Below, piece by piece: positions 6,810-15,176 of a stretch of 39,319 nucleotides of DNA. Source of the stretch: a virus; the IMG/VR virus record IMGVR_UViG_3300032271_001160, positions 1 through 39,319 of that record, one strand, 5' to 3'. The translations under genes and the position numbers were made by a program. A model generated the notes under the pieces. That model had not been told where the DNA came from, ran no database searches, and saw only the letters and a list, made by a program, of their open reading frames with translations. The first letter of the stretch is position 1. The number at the start of each line of letters is the position of its first letter.

Positions 6810-8289
6810 GTTGTTTGTACAGATCGGTGCCGATGACAGGCAATTGAAAAAGGGTCTAAGCGACGTTCACGCCATGCTGGGTGGCGCAGCTACCAAGCTC
6901 GCCGCGTTGGCGGGCGGCATCGGTGCGGGTGCGTTCTTTTACAAAGCGGTACAGGGTGCCAGCAACCTACAGGAAACGCTTTCCAAGGTTGGCGTGGTGT
7001 TTGGCCAGTCTGCCAGTGAAGTTGAAAAAATGGCCAGCCAGATGGCCAAAGATTTCGGCATGCCCAAAAACGAGATGCTAGACGCAGCATCCATCTTTGG
7101 CCTGATGGCGCAAGGTGCGGGCCTGGCTCAAGACGCCTCCGCAGGGTTTTCAAACCAGATGACCAAACTGGCAGCCGACGCAGCCAGCTTTTATAACGTG
7201 CCGATTACCGACGCACTCCAGAAGATCCGCTCTGGTTTGTCCGGTGAAGCCGAACCGCTACGCGCGTTTGGCGTGTTTCTCAGTGAAGCAGCAATGCAAG
7301 CCAAGGCTGCCGAAATGGGAATCGGTGGCCTGCATGGTAAATTGAACGAGGGAGAAAAGATCCTCGTTCGTCAGCAGCTTATCACCGAGGGGCTGGCCAA
7401 AGCTCAAGGTGACCTTGCACGCACATCGCAAGGCACAGCGAACCAGCAACGCAAACTCATGGGCGACCTTACCAACGGTATGGCCGAGTTTGGCGCAGCA
7501 GTCATGCCGATCTGGAATGGCGTGCTTGATGCGGCGGTGTCGGCGCTCAGTGGAATCAATGGCTGGTTGACCGAGAGCAAGGACGGCATCACAACGTGGG
7601 CCAGTACAATTGGCGGCTACCTGGCGGCGGCTGGCGTGCTGTTCAGGAACTGGGATATCGCAGTTCAGATCACAGCGATTTCGTTTGGCGAGAAGATGAT
7701 CAACATGGAGGAAATGGTTTCCTGGTTTGTGGACTCTGCCACCCAGTATGCCACCTGGTTTGCCAACAACTGGTACAACGTGATCTATGATGCATTGAAT
7801 GCAGTTTACACAGCATTCCAAAACATTTTCACTAACATCGTTAATCTTGCTCAGGCATCTTACAATTACATCACCAACCCGGCGGGCGGGTTTAATTTTC
7901 AGTTCACTGGCCTGCTCGATGGTTTCAAATCTACCATGGAGCAACTGCCAGAAATTGCCAAGCCACACCTCACCAGCTTGCAAAACCAGATCGACGAGCT
8001 CACAACCAAGATGGGCGATGCAGAAGTTGCCCGCGTCGAGGGTGCAACCGCGTTGGCAGCGAGTGCGGCGACCGGCGCAGTGGCCCGCGCCAGTGCAGTA
8101 GCCACACCAGGCGGCGGCAAGGAAACCAAGTCCACTACGATGGGCCTGGAAGAGTTTGCCAAGTCCCTGCAAGCTGGCGTCTTTGGTGACAAGACGGCTC
8201 AAGAATCGTTGGCAGCACAGAAAGCCATTGCAGCGAACACAGAAAAAATGGCCAAACAGAATCCACCTCCAGCCGTGGCGGTTGCATAA
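6793..8289 (+). CDS. Tape measure protein
   Basis: 498 residues, starting at GTG 6793 after GGGAGATGA. The protein begins with a FxQIGADDRQLKKGL pattern, continues with Gly/Ala-rich helices and contains the block LSKVGVVFGQSASEVEKMA and DALQKIRSGLSGEAEPLRAFG (in part: SGLSGEAEPLRAFGV), the hallmark of phage tape measure proteins. A hydrophobic stretch near residues 25-45 and another around 270-290 fit a protein ejected with DNA. The length implies a short siphovirus tail, roughly 70-80 nm by the usual 0.15 nm per residue rule. Confidence 0.92.
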   Translation: MFKLAELFVQIGADDRQLKKGLSDVHAMLGGAATKLAALAGGIGAGAFFYKAVQGASNLQETLSKVGVVFGQSASEVEKMASQMAKDFGMPKNEMLDAASIFGLMAQGAGLAQDASAGFSNQMTKLAADAASFYNVPITDALQKIRSGLSGEAEPLRAFGVFLSEAAMQAKAAEMGIGGLHGKLNEGEKILVRQQLITEGLAKAQGDLARTSQGTANQQRKLMGDLTNGMAEFGAAVMPIWNGVLDAAVSALSGINGWLTESKDGITTWASTIGGYLAAAGVLFRNWDIAVQITAISFGEKMINMEEMVSWFVDSATQYATWFANNWYNVIYDALNAVYTAFQNIFTNIVNLAQASYNYITNPAGGFNFQFTGLLDGFKSTMEQLPEIAKPHLTSLQNQIDELTTKMGDAEVARVEGATALAASAATGAVARASAVATPGGGKETKSTTMGLEEFAKSLQAGVFGDKTAQESLAAQKAIAANTEKMAKQNPPPAVAVA

Positions 8290-8292
8290 ACA

Positions 8293-9144
8293 ATGGCAAA
8301 TCCTTTGTTCACGATTGGCGGGTACGACGTTAAGTTTGCGTTCCCGGAGGGCAACCCCGGTGACGCAATCGAGGAGAGCGTCAGCCAGGGCCAACCGCCG
8401 GTCGCAACGGTGCAACTGCAATGCCCATGGAGTGGGCGGTACATTGTCTGGCGTGGCCTGCTCGGCACAGCAACGGGCGGGCCTGGCTCAATTCTCAGGC
8501 AACCACCGTTCCAGTATTGGGACTCGCCCAACCTGGTCTGTATCGGGATTTCAGGGGCCAAACCCATTCAGCACGTTGGCGGGTTCCAGTTCACCGAGTG
8601 CCGATTCACGGCCGCTTTTAGCTACCCAACATACAACTACCCTGGCCAGCAAAACGGCATCACCGACCCCAGCGGCGTGCCCTGGACAACGACCCGCGTG
8701 CGTGTGTCTGCACAGGTCACACAGGTTCCCGTCGGTACGTTTGTGTGGACGGGTGGCACGGATTCAGGTAAAGCCGTTCCCGAGGCTCAATTGGGAATCA
8801 GTGTGCCACACACAGAGATCAGTATCACGCGACACCTCATGCCCTACCTGCCGATTGCAGAGGCCGAGAGTTGCGTGGGCACGGTCAACACCAACCCGGT
8901 GACGATCGGCAACCGCACGTACTCGGGCGGTCAGCTCTTGTTTGCAGGCATGAGCGGTGACATCGAGTGTGACGTGAGCGGTAACCGTACGTTCAAGTGT
9001 GAATACACGTTGCTTGGTGCGTACGGGCACACCTGGAACCAAATACTAGATCGCGGGCTCACCTGGCAGACCGTGAACACGAACAGCAGCGGGACGGGTA
9101 ACGCACCGTTTGCCAGTACCGATTTCTGGAACATCCTCCCATGA
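8293..9144 (+). CDS. Distal tail / tail-tip protein (putative)
   Basis: 283 residues, beta-rich with many Trp, Tyr and Cys. It directly follows the tape measure (ATG 8293, three bases after its TAA), the usual place for distal tail or tip proteins. I do not recognise a specific family. The next gene overlaps it (ATGA at 9141). Confidence 0.5.
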   Translation: MANPLFTIGGYDVKFAFPEGNPGDAIEESVSQGQPPVATVQLQCPWSGRYIVWRGLLGTATGGPGSILRQPPFQYWDSPNLVCIGISGAKPIQHVGGFQFTECRFTAAFSYPTYNYPGQQNGITDPSGVPWTTTRVRVSAQVTQVPVGTFVWTGGTDSGKAVPEAQLGISVPHTEISITRHLMPYLPIAEAESCVGTVNTNPVTIGNRTYSGGQLLFAGMSGDIECDVSGNRTFKCEYTLLGAYGHTWNQILDRGLTWQTVNTNSSGTGNAPFASTDFWNILP

Positions 9145-9557
9145 GCAACCCATTTCGCGGCAAGGAGATTGGCCAGCAACTGGCAGGCAATCCGATCTCA
9201 GCGGGCTGGCTCAATAGCGTGGCCGACCTGGCTCAAGGCCAGGCTGTTGCTGGGCCGGGCATGACCGAGGAAACCGTTGACGGGCGAACCGTCTTGCGTG
9301 CGGTGCCACGTGACGGCAAGCTATTGCTGACTCCCAGCGGTGGTATTCCGGTTGCAACGTACAGCGGCGGCACACTCACGCCAGGCACAGCGACCTGTAC
9401 GATCCTTGACCCCACACAAAACGGCTGGGTGTTGGGTAGCCATACGTTGACGGTCTACAACTGCCAGACCGGCTCGACAGGTGCGGTGGCCGGTAACACG
9501 GTGGTTCAATGCAAACGGATCGACGGGCGATTGGTCGTTGACGTGGAGCCCTGCTAA
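9141..9557 (+). CDS. Tail-region protein, unknown
   Basis: 138 residues. The N-terminal PISAGWLNSVADLAQG and the following GMTEETVDGRTVLRA pattern resemble short structural proteins of tail tips; the rest is beta-like with two Cys (about residues 88 and 110) and a Cys at the end. ATG 9141 overlaps the previous stop. No family is recognised; the role is inferred only from position. Confidence 0.5.
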   Translation: MSNPFRGKEIGQQLAGNPISAGWLNSVADLAQGQAVAGPGMTEETVDGRTVLRAVPRDGKLLLTPSGGIPVATYSGGTLTPGTATCTILDPTQNGWVLGSHTLTVYNCQTGSTGAVAGNTVVQCKRIDGRLVVDVEPC

Positions 9558-9559
9558 CC

Positions 9560-10723
9560 ATGGGCGGATGGAAGAAACATCAACCCGGTTGTCCTTGTTG
9601 TTCGGGACCATGCACCACCTCGTTCTACGTCACGGCGTGTTGCTCGCCTGCTGTGGGTGCCAGCGTCACCGTCAAAACGGCGGGCGGTACGGTGATTGCT
9701 ACGGCGACGGTCAACAGCAGCGGTGATGCTACGGTCAATCTGTCGGGCTATATCGGCCAGACGTTGTATGCGTTTGTCAGCTACAGCACGACTAATTTCA
9801 ACACGTTCACCGGCGTGTTGATGGGCAACTTTTGCGGGCGAACGTACAACTATGACCTGACGCCGGTATCCGACACGATTGGCACAGCGTGCGGTCAAGT
9901 GATTGTCAAAACGTTCGGCTGTGACGGCGTGACACCGTACGGTGGAATCACTGTTTCGCTGTACCAAAGCGGCACGACGACACCCATAGCAACCGGCACT
10001 ACCAACGCAACGACCGGCGTTTACACGTTCACCGGATTGACTACGGGGCTTGTGTACTACGTCAAGGCTGGGCCAACGTCACGAGGACAGGCGGTTCAAA
10101 CCACGTCAACGTTCACGTTGGTATGTTCTGAGGAAGCCGACTTCGTTTTTAATCCGACGTATCCGTTCGTACCGACGGGAACGAGTTGCCCGGCATCGTA
10201 CACATTGACAGCGTTGACCAGCGGCGGGACGTACCAACGTGGGTGCTGTCAGCAATGTAACCCAACGACGCTACCAGGTCTGCTATACCTGACCGACACG
10301 TGCGCCTATTTTACTCAGGCTGACTGTACGTGCGGCTGTATATCAGACTCAATTCAAATCACGAGGACTAGTGCGGTCACCTGCAACAGTGTCTGGGCAG
10401 GGAGAAGTGCGTTGGGAGATAATCAACGTTGCAACGGCGGTAATTTTGGTTTGAATCCATTAGCTCGCTATTATTACTTCCAATGCAATGGCTCTAATGC
10501 AACATTAAGAATTATTGATACATCTTATTGTCAGGGCACAATATCAGGCGGCTACACTGCTTATTATGCAAACACAATCAACACCACCATCATCGTAGCA
10601 TCGAGCTCGTTCACCTGCTCACCGTTGGCAGCAACGTTCACCGTGCCATCTATCACGCTGTATAGTCAGTTCGTTGGCCGCACAGTCACCGTACCATCCA
10701 GTACCGTCACGGTTAATCAATGA
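9560..10723 (+). CDS. Cysteine-rich tail adhesin-like protein
   Basis: 387 residues with an unusually high Cys content for a phage tail protein: CPCCSGPC near the N-terminus, CC at about 27, paired Cys around 230 (RGCCQQC) and CTCGC near 253. Residues ~30-190 look like two carboxypeptidase-regulatory/SpaA-type beta domains (ASVTVKTAGGTVIATATV and GITVSLYQSGTTTPIATGTT, shown in part). The first of these carries the GxVxxxTxxxG pattern of such folds. It probably decorates the tail tip and binds the host surface. Bases ~10,400-10,575 are A+T-rich against the flanks, suggesting exchange of the C-terminal part. Confidence 0.6.
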   Translation: MGGWKKHQPGCPCCSGPCTTSFYVTACCSPAVGASVTVKTAGGTVIATATVNSSGDATVNLSGYIGQTLYAFVSYSTTNFNTFTGVLMGNFCGRTYNYDLTPVSDTIGTACGQVIVKTFGCDGVTPYGGITVSLYQSGTTTPIATGTTNATTGVYTFTGLTTGLVYYVKAGPTSRGQAVQTTSTFTLVCSEEADFVFNPTYPFVPTGTSCPASYTLTALTSGGTYQRGCCQQCNPTTLPGLLYLTDTCAYFTQADCTCGCISDSIQITRTSAVTCNSVWAGRSALGDNQRCNGGNFGLNPLARYYYFQCNGSNATLRIIDTSYCQGTISGGYTAYYANTINTTIIVASSSFTCSPLAATFTVPSITLYSQFVGRTVTVPSSTVTVNQ

Positions 10724-11079
10724 GTACCGACCCCCTCGCCCACATCCGTGCCCTCGCCGAACGTGACCCGGTCACCTGGGCACCAGCGTTGGCAGAACAC
10801 GAACGGCAACTCGCCAGCCAGTCAACCACCAAGCGAGCTAGCAAACCAATCGGCCTACCACCGCTCTGGCGACAGGTTGTGACGTTCCTGCGTGCTCTGG
10901 CTCTGCACATACGCGCCGGTCTACCCAAGACGCACCAGGCGAGCGTCAAGGCACGTTGGAGAGCTTGCCAGGCGTGCCCGAAGTATCAGGCCGAGAGCGA
11001 GCGTTGCGGAGCGTGTGGCTGTTTTTTGCGGTCGAAAATTGCCTGGGAGTTGTCTGAGTGCCCGGAGGGGCGTTGGTAG
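10720..11079 (+). CDS. Small zinc-binding phage protein
   Basis: 119 residues, ATG 10720 overlapping the previous TGA. The C-terminal third has CQACPKY ... RCGACGCFLRSKIAW ... CPEGRW, a pattern I recall at the ends of phage tail operons (CxxC, CxxCGC, then CPxGxW), likely a zinc ribbon. Function unknown. It is the last gene before the terminator at 11,235. Confidence 0.65.
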   Translation: MSTDPLAHIRALAERDPVTWAPALAEHERQLASQSTTKRASKPIGLPPLWRQVVTFLRALALHIRAGLPKTHQASVKARWRACQACPKYQAESERCGACGCFLRSKIAWELSECPEGRW

Positions 11080-11084
11080 GTCCG

Positions 11085-11118
11085 TAGGTAGGTACCAAGA
11101 TAGGTACCTAGCTACCTA
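11085..11118 (+). other. Stem-loop after the tail operon
   Basis: TAGGTA-GGTACC at 11,085-11,096 pairs with GGTACC (11,103-11,108) and TACCTA (11,113-11,118), with loop AAGATA and a four-base bulge. It starts six bases after the stop codon. It has no U-run, so it may protect the 3' end of the transcript rather than terminate it. Confidence 0.45.
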
Positions 11119-11234
11119 GTTGTTTCGCATCTCTGCCCACTCGTTGACGCACCAGGCCACGCACTGCATCACGCGAGCCAACCAACCAACAATGACGATC
11201 TGGGTAATCCACTCAACCACGACATGATACCTCG

Positions 11235-11256
11235 ACCCGCTCCAGCGGGTTTTTTT
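11235..11256 (+). terminator. Rho-independent terminator of the tail operon
   Basis: ACCCGC / GCGGGT stem (11,235-11,240 and 11,245-11,250), loop TCCA, followed by a run of seven T. This is a textbook intrinsic terminator about 155 bp after the last tail gene. Confidence 0.9.
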
Positions 11257-11345
11257 GTGCGCACGTATTGATCAGCTACCGCACTGAACACATACTGTAC
11301 AAACCAGTGAACAACTAGGCGGCTAGAGCATAGGATACGTGACGC

Positions 11346-11567
11346 ATGAAAGTCCAAACACCGCACCCCAATCACGTGAAAATGGCGTACGTTGGACCGC
11401 TCGACGATTCCTTTAGAGTCACGTTGAATACTCCAGACGGACCTATCCCAATCTTCTTTCGATTCTGCCCGGCATACTCCTGGTCCCGCAGGCCAGAGTC
11501 ACGTCTTGCGGGGTGGCGACTTCGGCGGATTGGTCCCTTTGTTCTGGCGTTTAGGCTTGGCGGGTGA
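11346..11567 (+). CDS. Small ORF of doubtful status
   Basis: 73 codons from ATG 11346 in a gap after the tail terminator. The first ~45 residues (MAYVGPLDDSFRVTLNTPDG) look protein-like, but the last ~23 codons overlap antisense coding of the putative regulator that ends at 11,499, and no good ribosome site is seen. It may be a gene remnant. Confidence 0.25.
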   Translation: MKVQTPHPNHVKMAYVGPLDDSFRVTLNTPDGPIPIFFRFCPAYSWSRRPESRLAGWRLRRIGPFVLAFRLGG

Positions 11568-11885
11568 GACCGGCGTAAGGTCCGCGATCTCGCTGAAGCT
11601 ATAGTCACCCACAGTATGTATACCCGGTGAATCAGCCTGCTCTTGGTCAAGTTCTGCCTCGATCACAGGGCAAAAACGAGACAGCAACTCAATGCGTTCT
11701 TGAGGCGTGAGTTCCAAGAACGCCTTGACCGCCACGTTGATCACGGCTTCAGCCCCGAGTTTACGACCTCGGAACGTCACACCACCGCGACGAGCCTCAA
11801 TCACCGCAAGCTCAAGCCGTTCGGCGGTGCTTTTTAACGTTCGAGAATTCAGAGAATAATCACGCGAAAAAGTTTTTTGGCTCAT
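11499..11885 (-). CDS. Small putative DNA-binding regulator, leftward
   Basis: 128 residues from the ATG at 11,885 (the codon three residues into a longer reading frame). The first 60 residues, with LNSRTLKSTAERLELAVIEARRGG and a following AEAVINVAVKAFLELT helix, have the length and helix pattern of CopG/ribbon-helix-helix or small HTH regulators, though no motif is diagnostic. The C-terminus is Pro/Lys-rich. It is transcribed away from another small putative DNA-binding gene at 12,049, around a region with repeated AGTTTGG sites, so autoregulation is likely. Confidence 0.55.
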   Translation of the reverse strand: MSQKTFSRDYSLNSRTLKSTAERLELAVIEARRGGVTFRGRKLGAEAVINVAVKAFLELTPQERIELLSRFCPVIEAELDQEQADSPGIHTVGDYSFSEIADLTPVSPAKPKRQNKGTNPPKSPPRKT

Positions 11886-11952
11886 AAAAAACATGGTCTA
11901 AATCCTTGCAGGGTCTTGTCTAGTGACAAAAGTTACAAGCTAACAAGAAACA

Positions 11953-12026
11953 AAAGTTTGGACTTTTGGAAGTTTGGTACTTGAAAACCTCTTGGCTAAA
12001 TCGTAGAGTTCAAACGTCCAAACTTT
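11953..12026. promoter_or_regulatory. Operator-like repeats between divergent regulators
   Basis: An 11-bp perfect inverted repeat: AAAGTTTGGAC at 11,953-11,963 and GTCCAAACTTT at 12,016-12,026, with a third AGTTTGG at 11,971. On the minus strand, three eight-base units CCAAACTT, CCAAAAGT, CCAAACTT stand in tandem at about 11,954-11,977. Tandem short sites like this suit ribbon-helix-helix proteins. Confidence 0.55.
11981..12009 (+). promoter_or_regulatory. Possible promoter for the rightward regulator
   Basis: TTGAAA at 11,981-11,986, 17-base spacer, TAGAGT at 12,004-12,009. The -10 is imperfect. It lies between the arms of the inverted repeat, so a bound regulator could block it. Confidence 0.35.
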
Positions 12027-12048
12027 GAACAGTTTCAAGAGGAGACCA

Positions 12049-12225
12049 ATGACCCAGAAAAAACGCCGAAAGCCTGTGAAATCCACACAAGGCAACGGCT
12101 GCTACCGACTGAGCAGCGAGGTTTTAACCGCTGTGAAATTGGAAGCCGCCAAACGTAACGTTTGGCCTAATCGAGTTGTCGAAGAGTGTTTGCGAAATCA
12201 TTTTCGCTTATCACAGCCCGCCTAA
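12049..12225 (+). CDS. Small ribbon-helix-helix-like protein
   Basis: 58 residues from ATG 12049, preceded by AAGAGGAG at 12,037-12,044. The basic N-terminus (KKRRKPVK) is followed by GCYRLSSEVLTAVKLEAAKRNVWPNRVVEECLRNHF, where a short strand (YRLSSEV) and two helices match the Arc/CopG ribbon-helix-helix layout. It probably binds DNA as a dimer. It is the first rightward gene of the early region and divergent from the regulator at 11,885, so the pair could act as a lysis-lysogeny switch. Confidence 0.6.
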   Translation: MTQKKRRKPVKSTQGNGCYRLSSEVLTAVKLEAAKRNVWPNRVVEECLRNHFRLSQPA

Positions 12226-12369
12226 TTTTAGGTCTGGGTATCACGTAACAACCGCAATGTCTGTTTATCGCAACACGTCCAGCGTGATCGTCGAAGGTAC
12301 GCGCTAGCCCAACCAATCAACCAACGCAACTTGTCCGAGCCACCCAACAAACCAACGGAGCGACTGACT

Positions 12370-12732
12370 ATGTCCGACCTCACCGCTAAAGACCTGATCG
12401 AGGAGTTTGAGCGTGCATCTTCTCGCCTGTCTCACCTCAGTGCCACTCTCGAAACCGCACGTCAAGCGTTTGACACAGTGCGACTGTCACACCTGAAAGC
12501 CGCTCAGGAAAAGGGTTCGTTGCAGAACGAGTTACGCCACGTGCTGGCCAGGCGCGATAAGCCAATCAAGTTCAACGGTCACATCTACACCGTAGGTGTC
12601 GCCGGGATTATCGCCAAACACCCTGTGTACGACCAGGCTGATTGTGCCTGTCACGTTGCATGGACAACCAGTGATTGTGCGGGAATCGAGCCCAGCGACT
12701 CGCAGTGTGAGTGTCACGCCTCGACAGCGTGA
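12370..12732 (+). CDS. Unknown early protein
   Basis: 120 residues from ATG 12370 with GGAG about ten bases upstream; an in-frame TTG at 12,331 is less likely. The first ~70 residues are a helical, probably coiled-coil segment (LIEEFERASSRLSHLSATLETA, quoted in part). The C-terminal part has a beta hairpin (KFNGHIYTVG) and then six Cys/His in a loosely spaced CxC pattern (CACH, CAG, CECH) that might bind a metal. The function is not recognised. Confidence 0.55.
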   Translation: MSDLTAKDLIEEFERASSRLSHLSATLETARQAFDTVRLSHLKAAQEKGSLQNELRHVLARRDKPIKFNGHIYTVGVAGIIAKHPVYDQADCACHVAWTTSDCAGIEPSDSQCECHASTA

Positions 12733-12752
12733 CAACGTGTTTTTACAGCTAG

Positions 12753-12778
12753 ATTGTAACACTACATTGTAACACTAC
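12753..12778 (+). repeat. Two 13-bp tandem repeats before a gene
   Basis: ATTGTAACACTAC occurs twice in direct succession at 12,753-12,765 and 12,766-12,778, ending 14 bases before a GTG start. It may be a regulatory protein site. Confidence 0.6.
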
Positions 12779-12791
12779 ATGAGGATCAACA

Positions 12792-13046
12792 GTGTCTTAT
12801 TTGAACCGCTATAAACCGGCACCCAATCGCCTCAAACCTGGCGTACCGACGCCGCAAGAGGATGACGTCACCGAAGCCGTCCATTTTATGACAGGTTTGT
12901 TGTCAGACATCGCCGCAAAGCTGCGCGACATTGAAGCCCGAGTAATCGCGTTGGAAACGTTTGTGACCACGAGCCCAACCAACGCGGACCACGCTACCAA
13001 CGTTGATCACAACGCACACATCCACCACAGCCAGGAGGTCAGTTAA
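12792..13046 (+). CDS. Unknown early protein
   Basis: 84 residues from GTG 12792 with GAGGA at 12,781-12,785. It has a central coiled-coil-like helix (DIAAKLRDIEARVIALETFV) and a His-rich C-terminus (HATNVDHNAHIHH). It overlaps the next gene by one base (TAATG), so the two are probably translated together. No family is recognised. Confidence 0.5.
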   Translation: MSYLNRYKPAPNRLKPGVPTPQEDDVTEAVHFMTGLLSDIAAKLRDIEARVIALETFVTTSPTNADHATNVDHNAHIHHSQEVS

Positions 13047-13330
13047 TGCGTTGCGATCAGTGCGGAGGCAGTGGCTACGAAGAGAGCGTTGAGCTCGACA
13101 AATCGTGTGTCGCTTGCAACGGCTGGGGCAAACTCAACGTGGTGCCTCTCAACGATGTTTCGATCAACCCTGCACTCGCCAGACGCAAGCTCGTAGGGTT
13201 CGTAGAAACCGATTTCCTCGACGGGTGTGTTATTACCTCGCCTGTGTACGAAGGTGAGATGATCCCGCCGAACCATGCAAACAGGCGTTTTTACCCAGTG
13301 TCAAACCTTGAAACCGTAGGGGAGCAATGA
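13046..13330 (+). CDS. DnaJ-type zinc-finger-like small protein
   Basis: 94 residues. The N-terminus MRCDQCGGSGYEESVELDKSC VACNGWG carries two CxxCxGxG-type units like the zinc-binding repeats of DnaJ (first CDQCGGSG, then CVACNGWG). There is no J domain. The rest is a small beta-like domain. It overlaps the Bet-type recombinase gene by four bases and probably belongs to the same operon. Role unknown; such free-standing zinc modules in phages are often nucleic-acid or protein adaptors. Confidence 0.55.
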   Translation: MRCDQCGGSGYEESVELDKSCVACNGWGKLNVVPLNDVSINPALARRKLVGFVETDFLDGCVITSPVYEGEMIPPNHANRRFYPVSNLETVGEQ

Positions 13331-14289
13331 ACGAGATCACCTTGAGATTGGCGGACATCAAAGAGGATACACCTGTCGCGTTGGTCACGGCAGATGGACG
13401 GATTGAATGTTCCGTCCGCGACGTGCAACGTTGGGTGGCACCTAAAGCACCGCCTCACGAAGCGTTGAAATTTCTCATGACCTGCAAGGCCGTTGGCGTG
13501 AACCCGCTAATCGGCGAGGCACACTTGATCGAACAAGGTGCGGGCAATTTTGTAACGATCGTCGACAAAAGCGGTTGGCTACGCAAGGCGCAGTCCCACC
13601 CAGCATACGACGGCCACGAGGCAGGGATCATAGCCCGCCCCTGGTCAGCAGCAACACGCACGTTCACCGGGCCACCTGTTGAAGTTGCTGGCACGTTTTT
13701 GCCCCCTGATCATCTGCTTGTTGGCGGGTGGGCAAAGATTTACCGCAAAGACCGACGTGTGCCAACGTACCAGGCTGTCAGTGCCAGCGAGTACAACAAG
13801 AACCAATCAAGCTGGAAAACCATACCATGCACAATGATCAGGAAAGTTGCCCTCGTTCAAGCCCTGCGTGAGTCTGGTCTAACCAGTGCTGCGTTCTACG
13901 TTGCTGGTGAGGTGCATGAGTATCACTCACCTGACGACCTACCAACGTCTTCGCCAACGTTGGCAGTCACAGCAACAGCAACCCCAACGCCAACGATGCC
14001 AGCCATCGAGGCACAGTACGTCGAGGTTGAGGACTCAGGGTGCCCGCCTGACCTGATCGACGAGATCGACCGGCTACGGCAGCAACTGCAAATCTCGGCC
14101 GATGACCCGTCGTGGTTAAACGTGCTGGTCAAACAGGGTGTTCGCTCGGTGGCCGAGATGACACCCCAAACCGCAAGTGCGTTTCGCTACAAGCTCGGCG
14201 CGCTCGTTGCGACGCAGGAGCCAATTATCAACACCTTTACGCGACCGGCCAAACAAGCTGGCGACGTGCCCGCGTTAACCAACCAGTGA
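13327..14289 (+). CDS. bet: Bet/RecT-type single-strand annealing recombinase
   Basis: 320 residues. The family pattern is clear: FLMTCKAVGVNPLIGEAHLI, then GWLRKAQSHPAYDGHEAGI, GGWAKIYRKDRRVP, and TMIRKVALVQALRES (quoted in parts), as in phage recombination protein Bet. It anneals complementary single strands during phage recombination. The C-terminal ~90 residues are Pro/Thr-rich then helical. No dedicated 5'-3' exonuclease partner (lambda exo or YqaJ type) is seen nearby; the RecD2-type helicase and ERCC4 nuclease downstream may take its place. Confidence 0.88.
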   Translation: MNEITLRLADIKEDTPVALVTADGRIECSVRDVQRWVAPKAPPHEALKFLMTCKAVGVNPLIGEAHLIEQGAGNFVTIVDKSGWLRKAQSHPAYDGHEAGIIARPWSAATRTFTGPPVEVAGTFLPPDHLLVGGWAKIYRKDRRVPTYQAVSASEYNKNQSSWKTIPCTMIRKVALVQALRESGLTSAAFYVAGEVHEYHSPDDLPTSSPTLAVTATATPTPTMPAIEAQYVEVEDSGCPPDLIDEIDRLRQQLQISADDPSWLNVLVKQGVRSVAEMTPQTASAFRYKLGALVATQEPIINTFTRPAKQAGDVPALTNQ

Positions 14290-14300
14290 GCAAGTGTTTT

Positions 14301-14314
14301 TGTGTGTGTGTGTG
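14301..14314 (+). repeat. Short TG microsatellite
   Basis: Seven TG units in the 63-base gap between the recombinase and the next gene. Likely prone to slippage, with no effect on coding. Confidence 0.7.
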
Positions 14315-14352
14315 TTTATTACCAGAGTCTGTGACTGATAGAGGAGTTAAGC

Positions 14353-15153
14353 ATGTCTTACGGTAACGATTGGCCGACAAGCGACAACACGAGCAATGCC
14401 GGCAGCGACGGTTTCGATCCTGAGAACTACAGCTTCGGCGCGATGGCACCGGCCAAATCTGCCGACGAAATCGAGAGTTCTCGTGAGTACAAACAGGTGC
14501 CACCTGGCGACCACGAGTTGGTTGTTGTCGGGTTCGGCAAGATGAAAGATTCAATCAAGAACGTTTGGTACCAGGGCCAGCAGTACAGCTACAAGGTGAT
14601 GAGCGTTGGCGTTCGCCTGGCACTCGCTAACGACCCCAAAGCTACAGTGATGGACTTTTTCGACCTGCCACCCGAAGGGAACAACGAGCAGATCCTGTAC
14701 CAGTACGGGACCAAAGCCAACGACAACAAGCCCGGCGGGTTCATGGCCGAAAAGCTCGGGCACTTTGTCGCCAGGTTAGGTTGGCCCTGTGCCAAGGGTT
14801 CGCCAATCCCTGCTGAGGCGTGCCGTCTCGGCAATTGGAAGGGTCGTCGCGTGATTGCCACCATCGAGCACGTGGTTAGCAAGGACGCCTTAACAGGCGG
14901 TCCCAAGCTAAACCAGATGACCGGCGAGCCGTACCCACCGCAGGCGTCGGTCAAGCTGTTTAGTTACCGCCCGGCAGCGGGCAACGTTGGCGGCACAGTG
15001 GCAGCGAACCCCCGCGCTCATGCCAACGTCGCTCACCAGCCAGCGGCGCAGCCCGCCCCACACCGGCCCAGCCTGACGCCACCGCTCACACCAGCAGCGG
15101 CACCGAGTCCAGCGGCACCCAGCCGCATGGACCAACTCGCAAACCTGCTCTGA
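14353..15153 (+). CDS. DUF669-like single-strand-DNA-associated protein (putative)
   Basis: 266 residues from ATG 14353 (GAGGAG at 14,341). The segment YKQVPPGDHELVVVGFG and following core, with GRRVIATIEH and a long Pro/Ala/Ser-rich, disordered C-terminus ending MDQLANLL, match the layout of DUF669-type phage proteins that sit beside recombinases and behave like SSBs. It lacks the acidic tip of bacterial SSB. A hairpin overlaps its stop codon (15,150-15,171). Confidence 0.6.
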   Translation: MSYGNDWPTSDNTSNAGSDGFDPENYSFGAMAPAKSADEIESSREYKQVPPGDHELVVVGFGKMKDSIKNVWYQGQQYSYKVMSVGVRLALANDPKATVMDFFDLPPEGNNEQILYQYGTKANDNKPGGFMAEKLGHFVARLGWPCAKGSPIPAEACRLGNWKGRRVIATIEHVVSKDALTGGPKLNQMTGEPYPPQASVKLFSYRPAAGNVGGTVAANPRAHANVAHQPAAQPAPHRPSLTPPLTPAAAPSPAAPSRMDQLANLL

Positions 15154-15171
15154 TCTGCTGCGACAGATCAG
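15150..15171 (+). other. Stem-loop at stop codon (possible terminator or processing site)
   Basis: CTGATCTG / CAGATCAG eight-base stem with loop CTGCGA, overlapping the TGA of the DUF669-like gene. No U-run follows; the tRNA-like element begins five bases later. It could be a transcript-end protector or a processing signal. Confidence 0.5.
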
Positions 15172-15176
15172 GGACA

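Noticed and set aside
7258-8421. 387-codon ORF on the minus strand
   Set aside because: It is fully antisense to the tape measure and the following tail gene, with unlikely composition and no ribosome site.
8156-8902. 248-codon ORF in another plus frame
   Set aside because: It overlaps the end of the tape measure and the tail-tip gene and has no protein-like features.
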